Assembly (NCBI GenBank): GCA_023375785.1
Contig: SZWC01009429.1
Span: forward strand, 20,045 to 84,044
DNA: 64,000 nt
Direction: 5' to 3'
Source of the DNA: Penium margaritaceum
Lineage: Eukaryota > Streptophyta > Zygnematophyceae > Desmidiales > Peniaceae
Below are positions 12,511-23,906 of this stretch, piece after piece (positions within the stretch are counted from its first letter, which is position 1; every line of letters begins with the position of its first letter). The notes beneath the pieces are model-generated. The model did not search any database and was not told the DNA's origin. It saw nothing but the letters and a program-made list of their open reading frames with translations. The translations under genes and the position numbers were made by a program.

Positions 12511-12901
12511 GATGATGTTAGACTACCACTTCTAGAGCGCAAACCCCTCTCCATCAAAATTGAGGATGGGTGAATGATTCCCTGGTTTCCCTGTCCCCAC
12601 CATCCCTACAACTACAACTGCTACAGCTGCTGCACCTGATATTGATGCCGATGTACCTTTGTTTGAGGCTGCCGTAGGCTGTTGGTGAGAAGAGGCAACT
12701 GCTTCCCCTGTTCACGTAGGCTGATGTAGGCTGATGTCATCTCCCAAGGTGGAAAGTTCCGGACGTGTTGTAATCCCGTCCGACTAATGATTGACCTATA
12801 AACAGAGAAGTTGGATGAGAGAATGGCGCTCTTAGTACTCGTGACTTTAGCGGTTGCGTGCGTGAAACTTCTCTAACTGGAGGAGTGGGCTTACAAACCT
12901 T

Positions 12902-13542
12902 TGTTAGCTACTGAGCTAACCACCTCTCATAGAGAATCCGAAAAACCAAAAAAGCTCACAAAGGTTTTTACACCTTCTTCCTTTGTTGGCATGTTTCACC
13001 ACAAAATTAATCAGGCATACACTTCACCGTCAAGAGTATTACTACCTTAGCATTACATCTCAAGAAGAGCTCAAGTCGTTAATACGCAAGAGAGTATCAA
13101 GCAAGGGTTAATTGATCAGCATGCAAGACAAGTCCTTTTGTAGCTGTCTGTCCACTCCTAGAACTCAAAAGCACATTCCTGGGAAGTGGCTTGAACCAGC
13201 CACGTCACCAATAAACTTGCACTATGGGCTTGACACATACGCATCCTAGTGTGAAGGTGACAGACCAACCATGTAGCATCCAAGAAGCTACGGACTTTAT
13301 TTTTTGGAAGCTTCCATAGCAGACAAGATGTGCATGGGGCCATGATCGAACTCATGATCTCTCACTTGGCCAAATCAACAAAGCTAACCACTCACCCGCA
13401 TAGTGTACTCAGAGGTCATATCTCACATGAGACAGAGCATAGTTGATTCACACCACAACGGATCCAGGGGTCATACCGCGAGAAGGGGCAAAGCATTCTT
13501 GATCCTTCCTACAACACTAAACACGGGGGAAAACATTCAATG
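12902..13542 (-). repeat. 5' LTR of element C
   Basis: About 641 bp, beginning TGTTAGCTACTGAGC at 12902 on the plus strand and ending at 13542 next to TSD CTTTG. On the minus strand it carries the tRNA-like module (B-box-like GAGTTCGATC, complement of about 13343-13352). Confidence 0.9.
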
Positions 13543-13547
13543 CTTTG

Positions 13548-14696
13548 CCTGTCCCATCTCCAGTGTGTGTGCATTGCGGTCCCTCTTGATGGCGATGCCG
13601 ATGTAGTACTCAAGCTTGCCCATGTTGGTCATTTTGAGCCGACCGCCCAGCTGCTGCTTCAGGTTCACCAACTCCTCCATGTTCGATAACACAAGGATGA
13701 GGTAATCCTCATAAAAAGCCACAACCTAGTGCAACCTCGGCTGATTCTGCATGTATAGGCTTTCATCTGCCTTGCAGCACTTGAAGGTGAGCTCGGCCAT
13801 GAAGCCGTCCATTTTCAAGTACCACATGAGTGGCGCTTGCTTTAGCCCATAGAGCGCCTTGCAAAGCCGGCACAATTTTCCCAATGGTGTGTCCACCCCC
13901 TCCGGCATCTTCATGAGGACCTCCTTTTCTAGGTCACCATTGAGGAATGCGGTTTTGACGTCCATTTGGTGGACTTCATAATCGTACACTACAGCCATAG
14001 AGAGGATGGTATGGATGGATGCAAACTTCGTCACCAGTACAAGGTCTCATCGTAGTGTTCATCCTTATACTAGGTGTACCCACATTCTACCAGCCGGGCC
14101 TTGTACCGCTTGACCTTCCCCTCCTTGGTGAGCTTCCTTTTGAAGATCCACTTGGAGCCGATGATTTTTGTGCCTTTTGGCCATTCTTTTCATGGGAGGC
14201 AAGCTCAGATTATGTAGCTCCCTCCCACTCAGCCCCATCCTTCTGCTGCAATGCCTCCTTGATGGTCTCGGGCTCCTCTTATGCAAAGAACACTCGGACA
14301 AACCCAGTCTAGATGACCTCTATGACATCATACCGTTTCGTTGTCCTCCTTACACGTTCGCTTCTCCGACGCTTCTCTTGTTGAGGCTCCTACTACTGCT
14401 GCCACTACTGCTTTTGTTGCTGTCCTCTCACAATGGCATTTGTACCACTGGCTCACCCTCCAGCTCTCAGGGTCCATGGAGATGCGGGCTCACTCCCCAC
14501 CTCCTTGTTTAGCTCCATTGCTGCCGGCACTTTGGACTCATTTTCCAACTCAACTGAATGCAAATCAGCTGCTCCCCCATCCTCCAGGTGGTTCCCGCCA
14601 GTTGGAGCCGCTCAGACATCACCCTCTTTTGCATCTTCCGGTGTCTTCTCCTCGAGGAGTGCCAACCACTCTCCACACTTGTAGATATCCGCATCC
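13548..14696 (-). pseudogene. RT start and linker of element B
   Basis: Minus-strand copia RT between nested elements C and A. Visible are the TKFASIHTILSMAVVYDYEV block, HQMDVKTAFLNGDLEKEVLM, LCRLCKALYGLKQAPLMWYL and LKMTNMGKLEYYIGIAIKR. Upstream is a Gln/Arg/Pro-rich linker (14300-14690). The sequence ends at the A insertion site (TSD CATCC at 14692-14696). It is old and decayed. Confidence 0.85.
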
Positions 14697-15350
14697 TGTT
14701 GATTGTTTTTGCACCTTATTCAGTATTGTAGGATGGATCAGGACTGCTCTGCCCCTTGTGGAGGTATGACCCCTGGATCCGTTGTGATGTGACTTAACTA
14801 TACTCTGTCTCATGTGAGATATGACTTGTGAGTACACCATATGGGTGAGTGGTTACCTTGGCCATTTTGTTCATTTGGCCAAGTGAGAGGTCACGAGTTC
14901 GATCCTGGCCCCATGCACATCTTGTTTGCTGTGGAAGCTTCCAAGAAAGAAAGTCCATAGCTTCTTGGATGTTACATGGTTGGTCTGTCACCTTGACACT
15001 AGGATGCTTATGTGTCAAGCCCACAGTGCAAGTCTATTGTTGACGTGGCTGGTTCAGGCCACTTCCCAGGAATGTGCTTTTGAGTTCTAGGAGTGGACAG
15101 ACAGCTAAAAAAGGACTTGTCTTGCATGCTGATCAATTAACCCTTGCTTGATGCTCTCTTGCATATTGACAACTTGAGCTCTTCTTGAGATGTAATGCTA
15201 AGGCGTTAGTACTCTTGAAGGTGAAGTGTATGCTCGATTAAGTTTGGGGTGCATGACACATGTCAACAAAGGAAGAAGGCCTAAAAACCTTTGTGAGCTT
15301 TTTTGGTTTCGTGGCTTCTCTGCCAGAGGTGGTTAGCTCAGTAGCTAACA
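14697..15350 (+). repeat. 5' LTR of element A
   Basis: 654 bp from TGTTGATTG to GCTAACA. It contains a tRNA-like module (14842-14905). It matches 19984-20637 at about 95%. Confidence 0.95.
14842..14905 (+). promoter_or_regulatory. tRNA-like A-box/B-box module in A 5' LTR
   Basis: TGGGTGAGTGG at 14842-14852 resembles the RNA polymerase III A box (TRGCNNAGYNGG, one position off). AGAGGTCACGAGTTCGATCC ending at 14905 resembles the T-arm/B box (GGTTCGANTCC) and looks like the head of plant tRNA-derived SINEs. The spacing of 42 bp between boxes is in the usual range. The same module is at 20129-20192 in the 3' LTR and, more decayed, in the C and D LTRs. Whether Pol III uses it is not shown. Confidence 0.6.
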
Positions 15351-15352
15351 AA

Positions 15353-15367
15353 GGGTTATGGGTCCAC
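15353..15367 (+). promoter_or_regulatory. Primer-binding site of A (half initiator tRNA-Met)
   Basis: Two bases after the LTR, GGGTTATGGGTCCAC is complementary, with one mismatch, to GTGGGCCCATAACCC, the conserved anticodon arm of initiator tRNA-Met. This is the half-tRNA priming arrangement known from Drosophila copia and yeast Ty5, not the usual plant 3'-end site. Confidence 0.8.
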
Positions 15368-15719
15368 TCCTCTGGTTAGGGAAGTTTCACGCACGCAACA
15401 GCTAAGGTCACAAGCAGTGAGAGCGCCTTCGCTCTCACCCAACTTCTCTGTTAGCAGGGCAACATTAGGAGGAGGGGAATGCAACACATCTGCACCTTTC
15501 TACCTTGGGAGCTGACATGAGCCTACATTAGCTTACATCAGCCTACATCTGCTTGCAACGGTCAACGTGAACAGGGGAAGCAATTGCCTCTTCTCACCAA
15601 CAACCTACAGCGGCCTCAAACACAGGTTCATCGGCATCAACAACAGGTGTAGCAGCTGTAGCAGTTGGAGTTGTACGGATTGCAGGGACAGGGGAACCAG
15701 GGAATCATTCACCCATCCT

Positions 15720-16560
15720 CAAATTTGATGGAGAGGGGTTTGCGCTCTGGAAGTGGCAGTTTGAGATCATCATGGATGACAGAGATCTGCTAGGATATTT
15801 TGACGGAGCTATCCCAGCACCAAAGGAGGAGGGTACTGACCTTGTGGTATGGGTCAAGCTCAACAAGAAGGCTCTTGCTATTCTTGTATCCTCCATACAA
15901 CCCTCAGTCCTTTCACACATCAGCGGTTGTACAGTGGCAGCCGTGGCATACGCCAAACTTGGCAAGGTCTCTCAGTCCTCCTCACTTGCTAACCGTCTCT
16001 TCATTCTACAAAATCTCATCAGCATGAGACTTGGTGAAGGGGAGGATGTCTCCGCCTTTATGCAGAAATTTGAGACGCTCTTGCAACAAGCCACTGGCAT
16101 GGGGTGGGACCTAAAATCCGATATGCAGGCCATGATCTTTCTGATGATGCTACCAGAAAGTTGGGGCCCCATGATAACGGTGATTGGAGGGTGGACTGAA
16201 GATCTAGTTTCCTACACCACCATCTCTGAGTATGTGCAAAATGAATCCATGCGTCGTAGCAGCAGTGAAGCAAACATGGCTGCCTTTACCTCACGGAGCA
16301 GTGGCACCTTCCGCAATACCTCCTCCTCTGGGTACAGGGGAAACAACAGCACTAGCAACAGTGGAAGGGGTGCAAAGTACCAAGGAAACTGCCATAACTG
16401 TGGCAAGGCTGGACACTGGGCTCGAGAGTGCCGTGCACCCAAGAGAGAGGGAGGAGACGGTGATGAATGGCGAGGGGGACATGGTGGGAAGGATCCCACA
16501 AGCTTGATGGCTGAGTGTGCCTCCAACAAAGGGAGGGCGATACTCAGGCCAGGAGCTTAA
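15720..16560 (+). pseudogene. gag of element A
   Basis: Copia Gag-type protein. FDGEGFALWKWQFEI lies near 15725, then MDDRDLLGYFDG, KKALAILVSSIQPSVLSHIS, LANRLFILQNLISMRLGEGE and PESWGPMITVIGGWTEDLV. A Ser/Gly-rich stretch precedes a CCHC zinc knuckle CHNCGKAGHWAREC at 16390-16431. Gag packages the element RNA into particles. The frame is long and well preserved. Its true start may lie slightly upstream of the Met at 15772. Confidence 0.88.
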
Positions 16561-17860
16561 GGCCTCGACTCGGGCACAAACGAGCACACCACTTACGAGA
16601 AGAGAGACTTCATCTCTCTTGCTCCATGCAACAGGAACTTCAGAGTTGCCAACGGCAAGGTTAAGGCAGCTGAGGGGATTGGTGACAAGCTAGTCACAGT
16701 GGGTGTCAACGATGGAGATTCCGACCTCAAGCTAGAGGGGGTGGTCTACTTGCCCTCCTTTACAGCCAACCTTCTCTCCGTCTCTAAGATAACTGACCAT
16801 GGCATGACAGTGGTCTTCACAGAGAAGGAAGCGGTAATAGTTCCTACCAAGGACATCAACATCTCCTACTCTGCCAAGAAGGTTATCGCACAGGTTCCTC
16901 GCGTTGATGGGCTCTACCTCTTGCAGACCAAAACTACAAATTCAACGGCTGAATCTTCGGTGGAGAGTGATGATGAGGAGAGCAGCGATGTAGATTCAGA
17001 TGAGGAAGGACATGTTGGATCAGCGGAAGTAGTGATAGCAGACGATTTAGCAACAAAACCGCAAGCAAATACAACCACCGAGGCTGTTCATTCTAGCCTG
17101 TGCACATCCTCCAAAAACCTGTGGCACAGGCGCTTTGGGCACGTGGCTCATGGCACATTGGAGCTCATGGAAAAGCAGGAGCTAGTGCGTGGGATGGAGC
17201 TAGGTGATGAGGCGGAGGGAGCCGGCATCATGTGTGAGCCATGCCTTCAAGGCAAGGCAAAAAGGAAACCCTTCAAGTGCAATGGTACGCGTGCTCTCGC
17301 ACCCCTTGACCTCGTGCACTCTGACGTGTGCGGTCCCTTCCACATGCCATCAAATGGAGATAGTAGATGTTTCCTCACATGCATTGATGACAACAGCCGC
17401 AAGGTGTGGATATACTTTCTCAAAAAGAAAAGCGAGGTGAAGGAGAATCTGCAAGGCTTTGTCGCTATGGTTGAGCGACAGAGTGGAAAGAAGGTGAAGG
17501 CGAACGGACAACGGGGGAGAGTACAAAGCCTGCAGGGAGTGGCTCAAGAAACAGGGCATTGAACACCAGAAAACGATGCCCTACTCACCTCAAAGCAACG
17601 GCGTAGCAGAGAGGATGCACCAAACGCTCCTAGGCATGACAAGGTGCATGCTCTTTGACGCCAAGCTACCTCCTATGTTCTGGGCTAAAGCAGCACGTAC
17701 GGCTACCTACCTTGTGAACCTCACACCTGCAGCAGCTCTGCGAAGGAGAGGCAAGAAGAAGCAGACACAACAGCTGAAGACGCCTCAAGAAGCATGGTCA
17801 GACAAGAAGCCGGATGCCTCCCATCTCAAGGTGTTCGGTTGCACCGTGTTTGCCTAGTTC
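16561..17860 (+). pseudogene. Protease-integrase region of element A
   Basis: In order: end of the protease region with LEGVVYLPSFTANLLSVSK (16730-16790), an acidic Ser/Asp/Glu stretch (16950-17020), GAG-pre-integrase LWHRRFGHVAHGTLEL with CEPCLQGKAKRKPF (17120-17275), integrase core LDLVHSDVCGPF and DDNSRKVWIYFLKKKSEVKE (17305-17455), and SPQSNGVAERMHQTLLGMTR with FWAKAARTATYLVNLTPA (17580-17730). The integrase would insert the cDNA, making the 5-bp duplications seen here. It has a few breaks. Confidence 0.88.
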
Positions 17861-17989
17861 CAGGCCGGTGAGGGCCCTGGAAAGCTCAATGCAAGAGCAC
17901 GAAAGTGCATTTTCATCGGCTATGACACCGCCCACAAGGCTTATCGACACTGGGACCAAGGGGCCAAGAAGGTCATCCACAGCAAAGAC

Positions 17990-19857
17990 TTGGATTTCCA
18001 CAAAGTTTTTGTGAGCAAGGGAGAGCATCTCGAACTCGAGAACGCTCCAAAACAGGGAGAGTGTCTCACTCTCCTTGAAGAGGGAGACAAAGCACCAGCA
18101 CAATGGCATGGGATAGGTGCTGCAACAGGGAGAGGAGGTCATGAAGATAGCTCGGAGGAATCAGACTCTGATTCCGATGTATCCGATCCTCCAGACAATG
18201 AGGAGGATGCCTCTCCCATCATCAACCACGAACCAGACCTCCAGCCTCCACATCAACAGCACCAGCCACCAGGTTCAAGGAGCAGTTCACGCCTCAAAGT
18301 ACCTCGGCAACATTACGACGCAAATAAGGGTGAATGGAAAGGTTTCAACTATTCATTCTTGGTTCAAGAGGAGCCAACGTCTGTCACAGAGGCACTCACT
18401 CGGCCTGACAAAGAAGAGTGGGATGAAGCAATTCGCAGTGAACTCAACTCCATCGAAGAGAATGGGACATGGGTGCTGGTGGACAGACCTGCCGGGGCTC
18501 ACGTTGTGGGATCCAAACGGGTGCTGAAAGTAAAAAGGAAACAGGATGGCAAGATAGACAAGTACAAGGCATGGGTGGTAGCAAAAGGATTCTCCCAACG
18601 GCCTGGCGCAGAGTACGATGAAACCTTTGCTCCAGTTGTGACGTTTGCCTCCATCCGGTCAATGCTCGCCATTGCTACTGCCGAGAACATGGAGGTCCAC
18701 CAGATGGATGTGAAGACAACCTTCCTTTACGGCAAACTTGACAAGGAGGTATTGATGGAGGTTCCGGAGGGGGTTGATTCTCCTGAGGGCAAGGTGTGTA
18801 TATTGGTGAAGGCACTCTATGGGCTAAAACAAGCGCCAAGACTTTGTTACCAGGAGATGGATGCATTCATGGCCAAGGAGTCCTTCATGCACTGCGACAA
18901 TGACCCTAGCATGTACGTGCATGAGAGTGACAAAGGGACTATGTTGGTCGTCTTGTATGATGATGACCTGATTCTATGCTCTTCTTCAAAGCAGTTGCTA
19001 GACGATGTCAAGGGGCAGCTGAGTAGCAGATTCGAGATGAAGGACATGGGTCCTCTTGACTTCTATCTCGGAATTGCCATCAAGCGCGACAGAGCAACAG
19101 GTACCATCAGCCTGAACCAGACAAAACACATCGACTCCATCCTCAAAAGATACGACATGGCAAATTGCAAACCTGCCAGCACACCCATGAGCTCGGAGTG
19201 CAAACTCTCCACCTCCATGTCCCCATCCAACAAAGCGGAGAAAACTGACATGTTGGGCATCCCATATCAGTTTGCAGTGAGCAGTCTGATGTATGCCATG
19301 GTCGCCACCCGACCAGATATAGCCCATGCTGTTGGGCAGGTGAGCCGGTTTGTGGCCAATCCCGGTCCACTTCACTGGCAGGCCGTGAAGCGCATCATGC
19401 GCTACCTTCAGGGGACGCGGCACGTGGGGCTCCAGTTTGGAGACATCGCTGGATCCGCATCACAGCGTCTCATGTGCTATACTGATGCTGATTGGGGAGG
19501 GAATGTTGATGACAGAAAATCGACCTCCGGCTTTGTGTGTATGTTGAATGGAGGTGCAGTCAGTTGGGCAAGTCGCAAGCAGGAATGTGTCTCTCTGTGA
19601 ACAGCTGAAGCTGAGTACATTGCCTTGGCTGAGGTGTGTAAAGAGATGCAGTGGCTACAAAGCCTGCTATCTGAGATGAAGGCACCACAGGCAACGGCGA
19701 CAGTCATCAAGATTGACAACATGAGTGCCATTGACATGTCAAAGAACCCCGTCCTGTCCAGGCGCACAAAGCACATCGAGATCCACTACCACTACGCTCG
19801 AGACTTGGTCTACAAGCAGACAGTGGAGCTTGAGTATGTCGGTACCAAGCTGAACTA
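17990..19857 (+). pseudogene. RT-RNase H of element A
   Basis: Long, well preserved copia reverse transcriptase and RNase H. After an acidic/Pro/His linker (DSDSDVSDPPDNEED, HQQHQPPGSRSSSRLKVP) come NGTWVLVDRPAGAHVVGSKR, YKAWVVAKGFSQRPGAEYDE, ENMEVHQMDVKTTFLYGKLD, LYGLKQAPRLCYQEMDAFM and the active-site region VVLYDDDLILCSSSK (near 18950). RNase H has CYTDADWGGNVDDRKSTSGF, then AEYIALAEVCKEMQWLQSL and RRTKHIEIHYHYARDLV, ending at 19857. A polypurine tract GCAAGGGAGAGATT precedes the 3' LTR. Confidence 0.93.
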
Positions 19858-19983
19858 GGCTGACATGCTTACAAAGACACTGGACAAGGATCTCCACCAG
19901 GCGGGCAGGCAAGGTATCGGCATGGTAAACGCAAGTGATGACAAATGATGATGCCCACTGAGGCAAGGTGCAAGGGAGAGATT

Positions 19984-20637
19984 TGTTGATTGTTTTTGCA
20001 CCTTATTCTGTATTGTAGGATGCATCAGGAATGCTCTGCCCCTTGTGGAGGTATGACCCCTGGATCCGTTGTGATGTGACTCAACTATGCTCTGTCTCAT
20101 GTGAGATATGACCTATGAGTACACCATATGGGTGAGTGGTTACCTTGGCTATTTTGTTGATTTGGCCAAGTGAGAGGTCACGAGTTTGATCCTAGCCCCA
20201 TACACATCTTGTTTGCTGTGGAAGCTTCCAAGAAAGAAAATCCGTAGCTTCTTGGATGTTACATGGTTGGTCTGTCACCTTGACACTAGGATGCTTATGT
20301 GTCAAGCCCACAGTGCAAGTCTATTGGTGACGTGGCTGGTTCAGGCCACTTCACAGGAATGTGCTTTTGAGTTCTAGGACTGGACAGACAGCTATAAAAG
20401 GACTTGTCTTGCATGTTGATCAATTAACCCTTGCTTGATGCTCTCTTGCGTATTGACGACTTGAGCTCTTTTTGAGATGTAATGCTAAGGCGTTAGTACT
20501 CTTGAAGGTGAAGTGTATGCCTGATTAAGTTTGGGGTGCATGACACATGTCAACAACGGAAGAAGGCCTAAAAACCTTTGTGAGCTTTTTTCATTTCGCG
20601 GCTTCTCTGCTAGAGGTGCTTAGCTCAGTAGCTAACA
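19984..20637 (+). repeat. 3' LTR of element A
   Basis: 654 bp, mate of 14697-15350. It contains CTATAAAAGG near 20392 as a TATA-box candidate and the tRNA-like module at 20129-20192. It ends GCTAACA followed by TSD CATCC. Confidence 0.95.
20392..20401 (+). promoter_or_regulatory. TATA-box candidate in A-type LTR
   Basis: CTATAAAAGG, about 245 bp before the LTR end. The C 3' LTR has CCTATAAAATG at the matching place on the minus strand, so the position is conserved across the clade. Probably the Pol II start region of these LTRs. Confidence 0.5.
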
Positions 20638-20642
20638 CATCC

Positions 20643-21900
20643 TTGTCCTTCCAACTGCTGCTGTCAATGAATGTGACGTTGGGACTCTTCATGAGTTGCT
20701 GCCTCCGTGGGTCAAAGAGTCGGTATGCCTTACTCCCCCTCTCGTACCCAATGAAGATGCACCGGTGAGTCTGGGGGTCTAGCTTTCCCTGCTCCTCCTG
20801 TGCCTACACAACATCATAAGCAATGCAGCCACATGTGCGAAGGTGAGTTACGGTTGGCTTTCTCCCGCTCCACACTTCTTGTGGCATCTTCCACACATTG
20901 GACTCCGCATCTTTGAATGGCTATGTCGATGTCAGGTTCATGATGTACGCTGTAGTCTGTGTTGCCTCCGCCCGGTACTTTTGTGCAAGTCGAGCATCAC
21001 TCATCATAGACCGGACCATGTTGAGGATACTGCAGTTTGCCCTCTCGTTGACGCCGTTTTGCTGCAAATAACTTGGTGTAGCTTTCTGCCATGCAATCTC
21101 CTTGCTCTTCATCCATGCGAAGCACCCCTCGTACTTGCTGCCATTGTCAACTCGGAATTCAGCTCCATTTGCCGCTCCACCACTTCCACAGACTCCTCCA
21201 TGCATTACAACACATCACTCTTCTTCTTGATGTTATAAAGGTACAGTTTGCGGGTATGGTCATTGTTGAAGGTGACGAAGTAGCGTGCCCTGCCAATGGA
21301 GGGCTGAAACAGTTCACACACATTTGTGTGTACCACCTCCAACTTCATTAATGCACGCGTCCCTTTGTCATCGAACGGTTGCCGTGTCACCTTGTCGTCC
21401 ACGCACGGCTCGCATACAACATTCCTGGCTGTGTCAAGGTTCTTGACCTCAAGACCCCGCACCTCTTCCTTCTTTGGCATGTCCCTCACGGTCAAGGGAG
21501 CGATGTGACACTAGCGCCAGTGCCACAGGTCCAGGTACCCATTGTCCTTCTTTGCAAGGTGGATGACATTGGACCCCGTCCGGCTGCAAAGGATCTTCAC
21601 ACGGAGCAGGTACAAGTCGTCCTCTCGCTTTCTACATGCAATTACCTCGCTTTTACCCTCCTTCCGGATGATGGCCTCCTTGTTGAAGAGCACCTTGAGC
21701 CAATTGTTGACAAGGAAGCTCACTAACAGCAGGTCTTCCGCAAAGTTGGGCATGTGGAGCACGTCGTTAATTGTGCTCATGATAGATTTTCCATCCACAT
21801 CCCCCTCAATGCAAACGTTGCCTTCACCAATAGCCAGCTCTGTTGGCCAATGTCATGCGCTGCTCCAAGGCGCCATAGGTGACGAATGCCGCCAGCTTTC
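20643..21900 (-). pseudogene. Integrase and GAG-pre-integrase of element B
   Basis: Minus-strand copia integrase region: NDHTRKLYLYNIKKKSDVL, the RVDNGSKYEGCFAWMKSKEI block, QQNGVNERANCSILNMVRSM, AEATQTTAYIMNLTST and, upstream, GYLDLWHWR with CEPCVDDKVTRQPFDDKGTR. Further upstream is DVLHMPNFAEDLLLVSFLVN. It resembles elements J and I more than A/C. It is old and broken; it starts at the A insertion site. Confidence 0.85.
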
Positions 21901-23163
21901 ATTGCGTGTGGCGGCCTGATCCGATGTCAATCACGGTGACTCCTACATCTGTCAATTTGGCAGACTCTTCCGCCATCATTGCATGGTTTTCCTTCTTTCC
22001 AACTTTCCCTGGCTGGTCCGACTTCTTGTTGGGGAAGTTGTGTGCATAGTAGCCTTCTATGCCACAGACATAGCACTCCCCCTTCTTGTCACCTTTCTTG
22101 GTACCCTTCTTGGAACCCTTCCCCTTCTTGCCTCCCCCTCCACCTTGAGGGTGGATGGCATAGGCGGAACTTGATGTTGTCCCACTCTCTCTCTCTCTCA
22201 CAACGTTGCATCCAATCATTGCGGACGTACTCAGCCACCTTCGAGTACTTCAGCTCATCAACAGACCAACTCCCTACGATGGTGATCATGGGACTCCAAC
22301 TGTCCGGCAAGGCCAAGAGGGGGATCATGCCTTGCAACTAAGGGTCGAACTTTCACTTGGTGGTTACACACTCCACAATACGGGACTCGATCTGNCACAG
22401 ACGTAGCACTCTCCCTTCTTGTCACCTTTCTTGGTACCCTTCTTGGAACCCTTCCCCTTCTTGCCTCCCCCTCCACCTTGAGGGTGGATGGCATAGGCGG
22501 AACTTGATGTTGTCCCACTCTCTCTCTCTCACAACGTTGCATCCAATCATTGCGGACGTACTCAGCTACCTTCGAGTACTTCAGCTCATCAACAGACCAA
22601 CTCCCTACGATGGTGATCATGGGACTCCAACTGTCCGGCAAGGCCAAGAGGGGGATCATGCCTTGCAACTAAGGGTCGAACTTTCACTTGGTGGTTACAC
22701 ACTCCACAATACGGGACTCGATCTGCTGTAGGATCTCCATGATTTCATTGCTTTTGTTGGCTCGGAGGGCGACGAGCCTCTTGAAGACAAAGAGCTTGTT
22801 AGCAAGGTTGCTGGACTGGTAGATGGAGCAGATTTTCTTCCCAGCCCCTGTTGCCTCTGTGCATCCTTGAATGAGTGTGCACTGCGTCGGAGCTAGCGCT
22901 AACTCCAACAAAGCAAGCCCCTCCTTATTGTGCTTCTTGTACTTGTCCACTTTGCCTTGTGCCGCAGTGTTTGGAGGGGATTTTTCTTCACCCTTGACCA
23001 GATCATGAAGGCCCTTGTCATCAAGGTAGACCTCAAACAGCCACTTCCACAAGAGGAAGCCAATCCCATCAAACTTTGAGACGGCGCCGATGCTCTCTTG
23101 CTCGGACGTTCTCATGGTGAGGCGGTAGCATGAAAGTTGTAGAGCTAGGGTCCTCCTAGGCAC
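21900..23163 (-). pseudogene. gag of element B
   Basis: In coding order: QESIGAVSKFDGIGFLLWKW, LFEVYLDDKGLHDLVKGEEK, KEGLALLELALAPTQCTLIQ, NLANKLFVFKRLVALRANKS, ALPDSWSPMITIVGSWSVDE, YVRNDWMQRCERE, then a Gly/Lys-rich stretch and a zinc-knuckle-like CYVCGIEGYYAHNFPNKK. The same Gag type occurs in G, I and J. It includes the single-N duplication at 22395. Broken. Confidence 0.88.
22063..22725. other. Assembly junction: about 330-bp duplication around N22395
   Basis: 22063-22394 recurs as 22396-22725. The copies differ by a 2-bp length change in a CT run and a few substitutions, consistent with allelic or error-containing overlaps rather than an old duplication. Confidence 0.9.
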
Positions 23164-23177
23164 ATGGGCCCATATCC
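23163..23177 (-). promoter_or_regulatory. Primer-binding site of B (half initiator tRNA-Met)
   Basis: The minus strand reads GGATATGGGCCCATG three bases inside the 5' LTR. This is a diverged form of the GGGTTATGGGCCCAC site, matching most of the initiator tRNA-Met anticodon arm. Confidence 0.65.
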
Positions 23178-23180
23178 TTT

Positions 23181-23906
23181 TGTTGGCACTAGTGGGTTTT
23201 TAGGCACCCTCACAGATGTATAGCTCTTGTTGGTTCACTCTACCAGTTTTTGGGGCAACCAATGGACACCAATGGTGAAGAGTGTGGAGTATAAAGATCA
23301 CAGATGTGAGTGGGCAGAACACATTCTGTTCAACAAAACTGAACAGAAACACATTTTTGTTACTTAGTGTAGTGAGACTAAATCAGATGCTCATAGCCTG
23401 TGATCTAAGATTTCCAGCGCATCCAAGCACGCCCAAACCAGAGTAGTAGAGCCCCTGCTATGGCCGTCAAAGTGACCCTTGGTGGAGCCGCCCTCCTTGC
23501 CTTTCACACTAGACAACAGGAGGCGCTTTGCCGGTGACCCGTCGGAGCGCCTTTCCTTGTCAAGAAGTCATGGAGAAGTTCACCCGGGTTGAGGAGGTCC
23601 CTCTGGTCGCTTCATTCATGGGCCTGGTGCGTTTAAAACTCATTGGAGACGGACTCGGATCACTGCCAGTGGGTTATCCCGCCACCCATGGCGGGTACCA
23701 AATTTCACCCGTCCAACACCCGAACTTTGGACTAGGCTAACTTTCTGAATACTCACTCAAATTGAGCTATTCAAAGCTTGATCTTGCATGCAAAAAATCT
23801 AAGGAATCAAAATGTAAAGTTAGATCAGGTGTTCAACCACTCCTCAGTGGTAAAACCAGGGAGTACAATCAATGACAATCATGGCAAGGGGCACACCATG
23901 TCAACA
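23181..23906 (-). repeat. 5' LTR of element B
   Basis: About 726 bp, plus-strand TGTTGGCACTAGTGGG to ATGTCAACA, followed by TSD AGAGG. It pairs with 4906-5630 at roughly 80% identity by eye. Confidence 0.88.

Larger units (their letters stand above)
6663..13542 (-). mobile_element. Copia element C, nested in B
   Basis: Ty1/copia element in minus orientation, A/D clade. LTRs are at 12902-13542 (5') and 6663-7316 (3'), with target duplication CTTTG at 6658-6662 and 13543-13547. Parts in coding order are gag (12510-11930, continued at 10922-10800), protease and GAG-pre-integrase (about 10780-10000), integrase (about 9990-9340), linker with acidic stretch (9300-8940), RT (8934-8140) and RNase H (8030-7330). 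LTR divergence is intermediate (roughly 8-9% by eye), younger than B and older than A. It has around ten breaks. A foreign insert of about 1 kb lies inside its gag (10923-11926). Confidence 0.9.
14697..20637 (+). mobile_element. Copia element A, nested in B
   Basis: Ty1/copia element of 5941 bp in plus orientation. Two 654-bp LTRs (14697-15350 and 19984-20637) are flanked by CATCC at 14692-14696 and 20638-20642. I count about 30 differences between the LTRs by eye (roughly 95% identical), making it the youngest layer of the stack. Parts in order are a half-tRNA primer-binding site, gag with zinc knuckle, protease, GAG-pre-integrase, integrase, linker, RT, RNase H and a polypurine tract. It is broken in about half a dozen places but structurally nearly whole. 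Confidence 0.95.
4906..23906 (-). mobile_element. Copia element B, nested in D and hosting A and C
   Basis: Ty1/copia element in minus orientation, bounded by LTRs at 23181-23906 (5') and 4906-5630 (3'), with target duplication AGAGG on both sides. Excluding the two nested insertions, its own sequence is about 6.2 kb. Parts in coding order are gag (about 23120-22000), protease and GAG-pre-integrase (about 21950-21400), integrase (about 21400-20643), linker and RT (14690-13548), then the rest of RT and RNase H (6662-5640). The LTRs differ by roughly 20% by eye, so it is old; it is broken in ten or more places. Confidence 0.9.

Noticed and set aside
14842-14905. Functional tRNA gene in the A LTR
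   Set aside because: Box-like sequences and a T-arm are visible, but I could not find a full cloverleaf with acceptor stem and anticodon arm.
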